DNA from: Petrosia ficiformis
Taxonomy: Eukaryota > Porifera > Demospongiae > Haplosclerida > Petrosiidae
Length of the DNA stretch: 64,000 bases
NCBI GenBank assembly: GCA_947044365.1
Contig: OX345636.1
Coordinates: forward strand, 12,295,309 to 12,359,308
Reading direction: 5' to 3'
Shown: positions 37,070 through 47,999 of the stretch, piece after piece
Numbering within the stretch: the first letter of the stretch is position 1
Layout: every line of letters starts with the position of its first letter
The notes under the pieces: model-generated
Told to the model about the DNA's origin: nothing
Databases searched by the model: none
Seen by the model: the letters and a program-made list of their open reading frames with translations, nothing else
Made by a program: the position numbers and the translations under genes

Positions 37070-37519
37070 AAACAAGTGTATATAGAGAAAAAAACATCCC
37101 TATATTTGCTTTGTGATGACTATGTATTAAGCATTGCTGATGGCACTAGTGTCTCTACCTTTCTGTGTACTCCTGGGGCCTGAAGACGTAAGTGTAAGCT
37201 TAATTGCAGTCTAAATACACAGATGTCTGATGAACTGACTGAGGTACTCCTTCAAGGTTCTAAATGATGACTTCCTCGTGTCTGAAACTCAACAACTTAT
37301 CATACTTACTTGTTAAAAATTCTTGCATAATATCTATACTGTTTCTCTGCTATATACAACAGTTATTAGCAGTTTTACATCCTTTCTGAATCTTCCTGGC
37401 TGGTCTGTAGCTCAAACGCGCGTTCTTTTACGCGCCACGCCCATTAATTGACCGAGCCCCCGGGAATGACGCAACTTCCTTAACTACGTATACAACGCAT
37501 AGTCGCGCAAGTGACACAA

Positions 37520-37557
<38 letters not shown>

Positions 37558-37605
37558 TAAACCCCGTGGAAAGCAATTATAGGGATGGCCCTACGGGCCA
37601 TAAAA
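37070..37605 (+). repeat. Family B copy B8, near-identical to B1
   Basis: Matches 1055-1575 almost base for base, with (TA)n longer here. It directly follows the small-ORF unit copy 1. Confidence 0.8.
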
Positions 37606-37849
37606 AGAATGTACATTTTTCTGTGATGATCAATGTATACTACTTTTGTCTCTACAGAATGTATGCTTGTTACTGTATAGGGGCAATGCAGTTGTAGTGT
37701 GAAAAATGATAATCAACAATCTGTATAACAGCACTATGCAAACTTCCAAAGTGAACTCACAATATTGTTTTGTTATATAATTATAATGTTCTGATATACA
37801 TGTAACATTGTTATGTACATGAAATTATGTATATCGCAGGCTGTGATCA

Positions 37850-38220
37850 TACTGTTATTCTTTCTTAGATCTTCTTGTTATTCCTTTTATTCACTTTAAG
37901 TCTCTTACACTTTAATGAATCAGTTATAATTATTATTTTGAAAAGGTTTTGTGGATAGGCAGACCGGTCGGGTAGGACATTAGTTTACCGAATGAAAGAA
38001 CATAGAAGAGCTGGAGATATGAATGCCTCGGCAATTGCAGAGCATGCATGGACTAGTCACCTTGCGTATGCATAAATTGGGAAGAAGGTCAAGTATAAAA
38101 TGCCTGGCATATTAAAGGTCTACTAGAATCTTGGTGAACCATCCAGATTGTATGAATAGAGAGAAAGGAGTTTTACCAGATATTTATTATTCTCTCTTAC
38201 CTGATGACTAATGCTGTATT
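37850..38220 (+). pseudogene. Penelope-like GIY-YIG end, copy 1
   Basis: Encodes IGRPVG-like start, RMKEHRRAGDMNASAIAEHA, then W..HLAY and, in another frame, MNREKGVLPDIYYSLLPDD with its stop at 38212: the typical C-terminal end of Penelope-like retroelements. Reverse transcriptase is missing and at least one frameshift is present. Confidence 0.7.
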
Positions 38221-38389
38221 CATTAATTATATTTAATTTTACAAATTAGTTTTATTTATTTATTTTTATATCATTTATTATAGCTATATAATAAAATTAT
38301 ACTTTATAAAAAATAAAATTACGTAATAATTATTATACATAATTATTATATAATTATAAATAAATAAAGATCTAATTTAATGAATACAG

Positions 38390-38730
38390 TATAAGTCATC
38401 AATTTGAGGTATGAGAGAGTGATACTCATAGATATTTCTTTCTCTCTATTCATATGATTTGGATAGTTCATCATGTGCCAAGATTCCCTTGGACATTTTG
38501 CATGCCATCTATCACAGGCTTTAGTTTCTTCCTACTCACATGCTCTGCAAATACAGAAATATTCATATCTCCAGCTCTTCTATGTTCTTTCATTCTTTAT
38601 TCTAATGACTTACCTGACTATTCTACCTATAGCCACAAAGCCCTTTTTAAAATAATACAACTGATTCATTGAAATCAAGGAGAAAGTGAATAAAAGGAAG
38701 AACAAGAAGATCTAAAAAAGAATATTAGTA
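38390..38730 (-). pseudogene. Penelope-like GIY-YIG end, copy 2 (inverted)
   Basis: The - strand shows the same KEHRRAGDMN segment and a degenerate MNREKEI near 38450, and its non-coding flank (AGATCTTCTTGTT.TTCCTTTTATTCAC) matches that of copy 1 in inverted orientation. The two face each other across about 170 bp of AT-rich sequence. Confidence 0.65.
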
Positions 38731-39067
38731 GGATTACAGCCTGTAATGTATACATATTTTCATATACATAACAATGTCACATGCATTATGTATAGTTATA
38801 TATCACAAAACAACGTGCTGTGCTCATTGTTAAAGTTTGCTGTTCTACAGCTCTGTTACATAGATTGTTAACTATGTTGAATGATCATTTTTGAAGAATA
38901 ATGCCCTATATATATATATATAGTATGATGGTGACAGCTCCTTTGATGTGGTGAGGTCTATATATTGTATATAGACCTAAGAGGAGGTCTATATTTTTAA
39001 ATATAGAACTGTCTGACCACTCTGTGTACACTATGCAGGGGATGTCAACATCATACAATATATTGTG

Positions 39068-39221
39068 TATAGTATGCTAATAGTCCTATATACTGAATAT
39101 AGGACCCTTGTTTTGTGTCCTCGGATGTGATATAGCCCTCGCAGGCTCGGGCTATATCACATCCTTGGACACAAAACTCAGGTCCTATATTTTGTATATA
39201 GGACCTATTAGCATACTATAT
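39068..39221. repeat. Fold-back hairpin H2, arms about 70 bp
   Basis: TATAGTATGCTAATAG at the left pairs with CTATTAGCATACTATA; inner arms GGATGTGATATAGCCC and GGGCTATATCACATCC flank a short loop. Each arm also contains its own TCCTATATA...ATATAGGA mini-palindrome. Confidence 0.85.
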
Positions 39222-39222
39222 A

Positions 39223-39271
<49 letters not shown>

Positions 39272-39379
39272 TATATATATATATATATATACAGTGGCTA
39301 CAGCATACATTCTGTGGGGGGAAAAGTAGTATTGAACTCGATATTTTACATTCCTTTATATTGTGTTATCTAATTTTAC

Positions 39380-40255
39380 ACAGTGTTATAATTATTATTA
39401 ATTTGCAGTTTGAATTTCCATAAATTCGCTCAAGATTTTTTTCAATCATTTACTTGACTTTGTTTTAAACAAGGAGCTATTGTCTATTAAAAAATATATA
39501 ATACATAATTTTAATACAATATACTTGTGTTTAGCATTTTTTAATGATGACTCTTCTATACCGGAATATCTGTGATTGTTTGTTTTTCACCAACTATATC
39601 ACTTGGCAGTTGTAGCAGTTCTGTATCCATGAACAAGTCTAAACTTGAAATGCTTTGCAGTTTGATTACATTCAAGCTTTAAAGTCTTCTTAGCCGCTTT
39701 TTACTTTTTTTTGTACCAGCAATATTGTCAGATTTCCTCTTTCTCTTTAATCCATTCTTTGCTGTATCTTCATCGAATAAGTAATCATCTACAAAACTGG
39801 AGACCTTACTGTTGAAGGTAAAGGAACGATCACTATCTGTTAACTGCTTCAAGTCTTTCTTTTCAGTAGTTATGTTTGACATCTTCTGGGATATTTTTTT
39901 TGTTGAAAGAGCTGTTATTTCAGTGTGAGGAAACATTTTATAGAAGTAATCTACATGCATGCATGCACGCACACGAGCATACCATGCAAGTGAACACACA
40001 CCACCAAACATGTACACAAATGGTGTGTGCATGCATGAGCATGTGCATGCACAATATATTTTTATTTCCAATCATTTATACTTTCGTCAATGCATTCATG
40101 TTCATATTTAACGATAATTCTGTATGTGTGTGTGGAATGGGACTACATTATACAAATTAAGCTACTTCATTTCTCAGCAATAGTTTGTTTAAATTACAGC
40201 CTTATAAAGTTTACAATGGATGACTGTGCTTGCATGGTAAAGAAGTTGTAACTTT
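39380..40255 (-). repeat. Small basic ORF unit, copy 2 (whole repeat)
   Basis: Inverted relative to copy 1; borders are recognised by CATTGTAAAC-TGGTAAAGAAGTTGTAAC near 40255 and TTTATGGAAATTCAAACT near 39410. Confidence 0.6.
39679..39882 (-). CDS. Small basic protein of unknown function, copy 2
   Basis: A 67-residue frame starting at the MSNITTEKK methionine (39882). The frame extends upstream to 40071 but that part lacks conservation with copy 1. Ends GLKRKRKSDNIAGTKKSKKR, LRRL and stop. The acidic DDYLFDEDTAK segment and the basic tail are conserved. Confidence 0.5.
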   Translation of the reverse strand: MSNITTEKKDLKQLTDSDRSFTFNSKVSSFVDDYLFDEDTAKNGLKRKRKSDNIAGTKKSKKRLRRL

Positions 40256-40341
40256 CGTTTGTTGAGTTCAATTTCTTAATTCTTTAATTTTGATGCTATG
40301 CTATGTCTCAGATGATACAAATACAAATTGCATTATAACAG

Positions 40342-40528
40342 CAGTGTTCTGCTCACACTGGTTGGCACTGGTCGGGAATAACCACCTCTCAGATAAATTA
40401 ACCATCTCTCAGATAATACATACTGTGTATATAGGCTGCTGAGACAATATTAAGGATATATTGGATAAACAGCACTAAATGCAATGTAGAATCCAACCAC
40501 CACTCTAAATATCTTGGGCAGAACACTG
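40342..40528. mobile_element. Miniature TIR element with TAACAG duplication
   Basis: CAGTGTTCTGC at the left end and GCAGAACACTG at the right are exact complements, and TAACAG occurs immediately outside both ends (40336-40341 and 40529-40534). 187 bp with no coding capacity. The superfamily is uncertain. Confidence 0.65.
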
Positions 40529-40879
40529 TAACAGAACTAGTAGATCAGCTGTGGTGTAATAATAATACTAATAATAATATATTATGTGTAATGATAAGAA
40601 TATAAATCATGACCATAGCAATACTAATCATGGATCTATAGGGTTTTATATTTGGGAAGTTTTAGTGTTGTGGCACATTAAAACAATATAATTCTGAAAG
40701 CATGGCAAAGAAAATTTGAATTTTACCATTGATGAATCAGATTGAGAACTCTGAATCATAGTTTAATTACCACTCTTTTTAAATTTAACATTAGCGTTGA
40801 TAGAAAACATGTTTGAGTGTGGGAAAAAATCTCTGCAATGACCAGTTCTTCCTTGTTAAGAATACCTTAAGCTTACTAT

Positions 40880-41040
40880 TATAACAAGAATAATAAAAAA
40901 CATTTTAAAAAATGAAAGAGTATGTAGGGATATATATTCAAACTGAAAAAGCACAGGAACAAGATGGCTTTGGCAACAAAATGAAATACCACTTCCACAT
41001 AACAACCATGCATAAGTATCGCTTCTTTGTGTACTCTCTG
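40880..41040 (+). repeat. Family B hairpin-arm fragment
   Basis: AACAAGAATAATAAAAAACA, ATGAAAGAGTATGTAGGGAT and CCACTTCCACATAACA correspond to the left arm of the family B central hairpin. Confidence 0.5.
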
Positions 41041-41054
41041 ATAGTGTTGACTAA

Positions 41055-41254
41055 GGGGTCATCTCCAAACTGAAGTTTGTACGCTTAACATCATAGTGAC
41101 GCTTTGGGGTTCTGCGCATGACGCTAAACATTGAAAGCACAAGTTAGTATGATACACTGGAGTATTCGTTAAGAGGAGGGGGGTGGGGGAGGTCTTGCAG
41201 TAACGTCACTGCGACGTTAAGCATATAAATAAGCTTCAGTTTGGAGATGCCCCC
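41055..41254. mobile_element. PIF/Harbinger-type miniature element
   Basis: 200 bp. TIRs GGGGTCATCTCCAAACTGAA and the complement of GGGGGCATCTCCAAACTGAA, flanked by TAA at 41052-41054 and 41255-41257. A TWA target duplication with G-rich TIRs is the signature of the PIF/Harbinger superfamily. Interior contains CGTCACTGCGACGTTAAGC. Confidence 0.75.
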
Positions 41255-41448
41255 TAAATTTAGCGATTTTTAAACACTTGGATTCAGCGTATTTCTGAGC
41301 CATGCCCGCCGGCCTAATATGCCTAATATGCCTAATAAAAATATATAAAATGATCACAAAATATATTTTGTAGCAAGTATATACTAATTTTAGCAATTAT
41401 TATGTTAGTCGCTAAAAAAGTAGCACACGCAATTAAAAGTAGACTTAA

Positions 41449-42016
41449 GGTGGTACTAGGGAGTGGGCGGATGCGACTCCAATCAGTTTCAAAATAGAAT
41501 ATTATATAATATGACTCTAACCTGGTGTAATAGCAACCTTCATATCTTCTGATCAGCTTTATATTGTCCTGTAATTGAAGAAATATGGTTAAAATCGCCA
41601 TTTTTCCAATTAACATAAGTACAAAACCACAAAAGCCACGCCCACATAAACGGCGTGCTCCAAGTACAATGTATTTTGAGAAAAGTTACGAAGCCGTTTT
41701 CTGCAAATTCATTTTACTTTTAAAGTTACAAGAGGCTGAAGAAAGCTGAATTCTGTAGCTTTTCACTGAAACCATAAAATTTACCTTTCTAGACACTATT
41801 AAACTCCGATCTTTCTCAGAGAGCAACTACAGTTACCCCGCCATTGTTTACCACCCACCGCCCCCTCCACCGGGAAAACATTTAGGCCCAATAATTATAC
41901 CCACGGGTGGTGTGGCTACCAAAATATACAGAATGGAACCAGATTGTATGCAGCAAGAAGCTGGCAAGACTAGAAACTGATTGGAGTAGCATCCGCCCAC
42001 GGAAAAGACTACAACC
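41449..42016. mobile_element. TTAA-flanked miniature TIR element
   Basis: TTAA at 41445-41448 and 42017-42020; TIRs GGTGGTAC... and GGTTGTAG... extend over about 45 bp, including GTGGGCGGATGC and ACTCCAATCAGTTT. The TTAA target is typical of piggyBac and Kolobok elements. The GGGAGTGGGCGGA motif recurs near 48646. Confidence 0.65.
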
Positions 42017-42039
42017 TTAAGAACAATATACCACTGAAA

Positions 42040-42220
42040 GAAGGGACAAACACATGCACATTTTCATTCAATAAAAGATATATAACTAATTCTTTGAAAT
42101 AAAAGAGAAAGAGTGAACAAAAATAGTGACTAACAAGAAGAACTAAAAAAGAATAACAAGTTTTATAGTATGTGTTATGTACATAATTTCATATACATAA
42201 CAATGTTATATTGCATAATG
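42040..42220. repeat. Fragment shared with Penelope-like flank
   Basis: AACAAGAAGAACTAAAAAAG and TTTCATATACATAACAATGT match the non-coding tail at 38690-38780, a third copy of that region without the GIY-YIG frame. Confidence 0.45.
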
Positions 42221-42688
42221 TATTAAAAATATTATCACACAGAACTATAATATGCATGCATGCATGGTGTTGTTATACAAAGCTAATGGTATTGTTGATT
42301 GTCATTTTCACACAAATGAATATAAACTATATTTCTACAGTAGTTAGCTTAGAAAAGAATATTGATAACAGGAAATTTTTACATCATAATTTGTTATAAT
42401 TATGACATGAGAGAGCAACCTAATTTTTTTTTATCCATCTAGATTTTCCAGTTTTACTACACAATTAATTTGAATGTCCATAAATGATGTATTCACTCAC
42501 GATATTTTCAATAATTCCACTGGCGTTTTATTTATTTGCATTATACAAAAAGACATGTACAATATTGTGTTCATCAAATTTTATGGTAGCTCTTCTATAA
42601 TGTGTTTGTGTGTCTTTCACCAAATATATCACTCAGTAGTTGCAGTAATTCTTTATCTCCATGAACAAGGTGCAACTCGATTACATTC

Positions 42689-42892
42689 AAGCTTTAAAGT
42701 TTTCTTAGTCTCTTTTTACTTTTCTTCGTACCTGCAATATTCTCATGTTCCCTCTTTCTTTTTAAATTCACTCTTAACTGTTTCTTTATTGAATAAGTAA
42801 TCATCTACAATATTGGAGACTTTACTGTTTAAGGTAAAGGAGTGGTCAATATCTGATAATAACTGCTTTAAGTCTTTCGTTATGTTTGACAT
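42689..42892 (-). pseudogene. Small basic protein, copy 3 (frameshifted)
   Basis: Starts MSNITKDLKQLLSDIDHSF, keeps VDDYLFNKETVK, then a one-base shift leads to a premature stop while the conserved ENIAGTKKSKKRLRKL tail continues in another frame. Same orientation as copy 2. Confidence 0.6.
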
Positions 42893-43524
42893 CTTCTGTT
42901 GCTTATTGTTATCTTGTCTATTGAAGAGCTACTATGAAAATAATAAATACATTTCAGTGCGAGGAAACATTTTATATTGTCGGATGCAAGCCACCAGCAT
43001 GCATGTATACAGGATCATGTAACATGTGCATGCATGCAAATACACACACCAACAAACATGTGCACAAATGGTGCATGCTTGCGCACAAATCGTGCGTGCA
43101 TACTGCATGCATGTAATTGCATATCCATATCCATTATTTTTTCCAAGATTTTCTTAATTTCTTGTTTTATATTAGAACTTTCGTCCATATAAATTATCCA
43201 TGTTCATAATTAATTGGGAATTCTGTGTGTATGTGCTTTGATTATTAGCATGTTGCACTAAAGCATTGCCATACCAAATATAGTATGATGTGTCTTACAT
43301 ATCATCAACAAACATGCTTACATTTAGATATATAACTGATGCATCAGTAATTTTGAAATAACCAACAATTCTACACCAACAGACAAGTGTCTTCATCAAG
43401 GCATGAAAGTAGAGCAAGTGGTAGGATTTTATATAGATACAAGAAGAGGTATGGAAACATTGAGCTAACTGCCAGACATTTTAACCTATTTTCATCACTC
43501 TCATCCTGCTCCCCAATTACTTTG

Positions 43525-43610
43525 TATACAGTTCAGTTTCAATTTACTGGCGATTTACTAGATTTATTGGATAATTTCTTGCATGACTGGCTGTTTCCAT
43601 ACTATTGAAT
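43525..43610 (+). pseudogene. Coding-like fragment, LLDNFLHDWLFP
   Basis: Relative of 21711-21818 (see there). The frame starts further upstream (43387) with a Ser/Arg-rich stretch of uncertain meaning and stops at 43608. Confidence 0.35.
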
Positions 43611-45628
43611 ACAAGATAAGGCCTAATAAAAAAACATGGTTGAGTGTTAATAAACAAGTTAGTAGTGGTAATAACAACAACTATTGTAATATCAATGTAA
43701 CTATTTAGTATAATTATGCATAGTTTTTTTCTAATTATGCATAGTTTTTTTCTAATGTGCAGTTGTGACAAGAATGATTTAGCAGATAGAACGTAATTTA
43801 TAATTCTGACTATAAGATGCATAATTACATTATACTTTATGACAAGGTAATTTTCAAACTATCTGGTATTAAACAGTTTTTATAATTCACACATTATATA
43901 TAATATCAGTATTGAAATTATCAATAAAACTTCTTGAAGCAAAGGACTATAATACTTGAAATGAAATGAGGTTTAATGTAGTTTTCCAATGGTCTATATA
44001 ATATCTATGCAATAATGACGTGTGATACCAACTGGTGGTAGTAGTTAATGTCACAATTAACAAACAGTATACTTTAATGATGTCTTCAATTTTTGTGAAT
44101 CTTGGCAAATCATGAACATTCTGGTCACAATCATCCTTGTATTAGGTGTAACCTGACAACGACATTTTGTGATGGGTATATAAATCTGTGATTTCAAATA
44201 TATTCCTAAGTTCCTAGAGACATAATCTGACCATACACAGTTTCAGAGAATCTAAAGGCATTTGATAACATTCCCAGATAGGATTGTCATCAGGTATATG
44301 AGAATTGGAAGAGTAACTGGTAATACCCAACTTCAAATTCAACAGCTATATATAAAGAATAATATGACACAGTACATAATGCATAAAATTACTTCGCATT
44401 AACTATAATTATGTAACTATAGTATTATTACTACTGTATACCTTCCCGTACACAGGATTGTCAGTAAAGTACAGAGATGAAGGGCTGTCTCCTGTACTCT
44501 CTATTCTGTTGTTGAGTTTCTCAAGAGTAAATTACTTTTGAACAGTGATAAACTCAGTAAGCATACGATGGTACAACACTAGGGTGCACTTTTTATGATA
44601 ACTTTCATTCATTTGAACACTCTATAGATATTTAGTTATACTGTAAAAGTATCTATATATTCTGCCAACCAATTAGCATCATCATAAGGGGATTTATTAC
44701 TTTTTCAAAGCCATAATTTGGTTGATAAGTTGTTGAATATAGGTTAAACACCAATTTGAGGTTTGCACACTATTTGGAAAATGGCTAATCTACCTCACTA
44801 CATCAAACAGACTTCATGTACAAATGATTGTGAATATTTCCAACATCTAACAAATAAACAAAATTAGATCAAACCCCTCCTCGTCCAGCCTCACTCTTTA
44901 AAAAAAGTGCATGAAATCAAGATATAACCAATGAAGGCTATAGTTTACTTTGAGATCCAGATGGTGGTGGTGTTAATTGTAATGATATGGTTCAGCTACA
45001 TGGACACAAGGATGTTCAATACTATAAAAACTCTTCCTCAACTCTAGATCTTGCAATGCCCAAAATTAGTTGTCTACATTACTAGCTGCAGAAATATTGC
45101 ACACCAATCAGATTACTTCAAACTACACTCTTACAAGCCTCACTTCATGTGTAACAAATGCAATGTTCATGCAAAAAAAAGGAATGATTAATAATTTCAT
45201 TAAGTGTTAATTATATTGCACATTATAATAAGAAGCTAAATTGTATTTAAAGTTCTACACTACTTATTATGTACTTACAGACTATGTAGCCCCACCTTAA
45301 TCAACATTCCAGTTTGATATATGCACTTGTCCCCCACAAATTACTGTTAGTAAGAACCATTATACTTAGTCCCCGGGAATTAATTTTAACATGACTACAC
45401 TGCAATCAGTAATGTAATTATATTGCACATTATAGGCTATCAAAAAGTTCTACACTACTTATTAAGTATTGTCAGAATACTTTCATTAGGCATGTTACCA
45501 CATGTATGTGTACTATAGTGCACACTGGATTGGTATTAAGTACCAACCTGTTGTTACCAGAAGCAGTGGCAATGACTGGAGTGTTAAATAACTTTCCTAC
45601 ATTTGTAAAACTACTCGACGTGTATGTA

Positions 45629-45807
45629 CAGTAGACTTCAAACGTATTGCAACCTGAAAATAAATGTAATGATTGTGGAATCCATGTAAAATGTGGATTG
45701 CAATACTAGAAAGCCACTTTATAAAGTGTTAGTTGATTTGGATTTCAAAACGAAATCCTACTGTGGCTTCACAATTTGGAAATTGATAATAATTTTGAAG
45801 TCTACCG
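45629..45807. mobile_element. TA-flanked miniature element (pogo/mariner type)
   Basis: CAGTAGACTTCAAA at the left and the complement of CGGTAGACTTCAAAA at the right, with TA on both outer sides. The TA target and CAGTAGAC end fit pogo/Tigger-like Tc1-mariner elements. The 65-residue frame inside is not conserved-looking. Confidence 0.6.
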
Positions 45808-46819
45808 TATATGATATAGCCCTTTTTGTAGGGTGTTATATGCCCATAACTGCTTACTATATGTATATATTTTATATCATGGTAACATAAAAAGTATGTG
45901 ATTAAATCACATTTGACATCATTGTTGAGTCTGTTGTCAAGTTGAAGCCATAGTTAAAAGTTGTTCACATTAGGAAAAATGTTCATAACATTAGTATGGA
46001 AGGACTAACAATCTTTTTATCTGCACCATTTTCATATAATTATTCTTCCCGTTCTTTTTTGTATAATAATGTAAAAATTTAATCCATTGCTTCGTTTTTG
46101 AGTTACATGTATAATAATAATAATAAATAGTACAGGAAGTATAATTTTTTGGCAACTATCAATTGACTAATTACAAAAATGTGTGGCCGATTATTGATTG
46201 GCTGAATACAAAAAATCAGTCAAGCAACTGTAAGAGACGAGATTTGGTTTATGACTAGAGTAGATGTTGTTGCAGCAGATGGTACAGTAGCCATTTATTT
46301 TCAGCAGTTCTATAAGATGTACGGGGTATACCTTTCCGTAAATATATTAATTTTTCCTATCATAGGTGTGTCTGAATTTCATTTTTGCAAGCTTATTACT
46401 CCAAGACCAAGCAAACGATCGTCATGAAACTTGTTATGCAGGGATATTACTTGGTATACTTTCTTACTATGGTGCAGTAATTCCAGTTGTGGTGATAGAG
46501 AAAGTGTTATAGCGTCTCAATATGGGTGGTGTCCGATAATTGAGTTGTTACTCTAATGAAATGAAATGAAGTTTAATTAATATCACTTAATTTTAAAATT
46601 AAATTAATGGTCTATATATAATTTTATCTCTACGCAATACAGATGTGTCATACCAACTGGTGGTGGTAGTGGTTGTTAAATATTACAATTAATATAACAA
46701 ACAGGATACTTTTATGAAGTTTTCAATTTTTATGAATCTTGGCAATCGTTGCAATGCAGACTGACGTCATGACACAGAACCTGGATAATAGCAACATGAT
46801 TAATTATTAATAAAACAAA

Positions 46820-46980
46820 ATTGAACAAGATAATTATAATATTGAGAAAAAGTATCCCTATAATTACTTTGTGATGACTATGCTAGTGTATCTACCTTTC
46901 TGTGCACTCAAAAGCTGGGGCTTGAAGAAGTAAGTGTAAGCCTGATTTCGGTCTTTGATGAACTGACTGAAGTACTCCTT
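46820..46980 (+). repeat. Family B fragment B10
   Basis: AGTATCCCTATAATTACTTTG, given here as GTATCCCTATAATTAC, then GTCTACCTTTCTGTG-type and TGATGAACTGACTGAAGTAC, matching the left part of the B1/B8 subfamily; truncated 220 bp upstream of the methyltransferase ATG. Confidence 0.6.
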
Positions 46981-47202
46981 CAATGATGCGGGAAGGCCCG
47001 AAAGGGCCTCAGCTGGGGGAAAGGTCATGTTTTCTCATGGATAATGAATAATTCATATTTGGTCACGTTATAAACTTCTCGTATAGTCCTGGTAAAAGGT
47101 CACCCTCGAGTTCATCACACAGTCACACATGTGTTGCATGCGCGCACGTGTAACAATTATTTACGAACGGAAAACTAACTACAGCTGCTCACGTCTGTCT
47201 GA

Positions 47203-47997
47203 ATGAGAATGGCTAGTGATATTAAGTACCAGTCATTTGACTCTGATAACTACCTAAAAGCACGTTTCTATGATTCAAATACTCCAGACAGAGTGATGTT
47301 CCTTCTTCACAGTTTTCATGAGGCATTTCTACATCTTCCTTCTCAGTCCTTGAAAATTCTAGAGTATGGCACAGGTCCAGTAGTGATGAACAGTATATCT
47401 GCTGCTGCTCATGCATCTGAACTGGTGTGGTCTGACTATTCAGAAAATAATCTGGAAACACTATGGAAATGGCTGGAAAAGGATCCCACAGCATTTAATT
47501 GGTCACCCTTCTTTGATAATGTGGTGAAGAAACTAGAGGGTAAAAGTGAAAAGGAAGCAAGAGAGAGGGAAGAGGTGGTTCGCCAAGTGGTGAAGATAGC
47601 ACACTGTGACATCAATGCAGATCCACCAATACAGAAAGAGTTCCTAGGCCCTTATGATGTCATAATTGACTCAGGCTGTCTTGTAGCTGCGTGTTATACA
47701 AAAGCAAAATTTAGGACAGGCCTCAGTAAACTCTCTGGTCTTCTTAAATGTGGTGGTACATTTATGATGTTTGCACCTGAATTCAGGACAATGGAAAATG
47801 AAGTTGGAGAATATGTGGCTGGATCTAGGATGTACCCATTTATGTGTGTCACAGGAGAGTACCTGGAAATGGCACTCAAGGAACAAGGATTTACTGATGT
47901 AAATGTACAACGATGCACTCTTGATCCTGAAACACTGAGCCGGCTATTTCATTTTAAAACTATGATAGGGTGGGTGTTTGTTACGGCTTTAAAGTAG
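47203..47997 (+). CDS. NNMT/PNMT/TEMT-family methyltransferase
   Basis: A single-exon protein of 264 residues (262 if the second Met is used), the usual length of this SAM-dependent family, which methylates amines such as nicotinamide, noradrenaline or thioethers. The N-terminal YQSFDSDNYLKARFY matches the family's substrate-lid motif; motif I is ILEYGTGPVV (52-61), followed by the acidic SDYSENN (77-83), DPTAFNWSPF (94-103), the HCDIN segment (134-138) and YDVIIDSGCL (151-160). Cytosolic, no signal peptide. The substrate cannot be told from the sequence. It lies between repeats with no co-oriented neighbour; a fragment of a paralogue lies 1.2 kb downstream. Confidence 0.9.
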   Translation: MRMASDIKYQSFDSDNYLKARFYDSNTPDRVMFLLHSFHEAFLHLPSQSLKILEYGTGPVVMNSISAAAHASELVWSDYSENNLETLWKWLEKDPTAFNWSPFFDNVVKKLEGKSEKEAREREEVVRQVVKIAHCDINADPPIQKEFLGPYDVIIDSGCLVAACYTKAKFRTGLSKLSGLLKCGGTFMMFAPEFRTMENEVGEYVAGSRMYPFMCVTGEYLEMALKEQGFTDVNVQRCTLDPETLSRLFHFKTMIGWVFVTALK

Positions 47998-47999
47998 TA

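Larger units (their letters stand above)
43620..47195. other. Gene-poor stretch with dispersed repeats
   Basis: No convincing gene. It contains a direct repeat (43955-44115 and 46555-46750, sharing TGAAATGAAATGA.GTTTAAT and CATACCAACTGGTGGT-type segments), a short duplicated segment with GTTCTACACTACTTATTA (near 45250 and 45455), the miniature element at 45629-45807 and a family B fragment at 46820-46980. Confidence 0.5.

Noticed and set aside
39883..40071. N-terminal extension of the small basic protein, copy 2
   Set aside because: It translates the TGCATG-rich flank, which has no open counterpart in copies 1 and 3.
45693..45890. 65-residue + strand frame
   Set aside because: It runs through the TIR element at 45629-45807 and out into the flank, with no conserved features.
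47222..47494. - strand frame opposite the methyltransferase
   Set aside because: A shadow of the real gene on the other strand.
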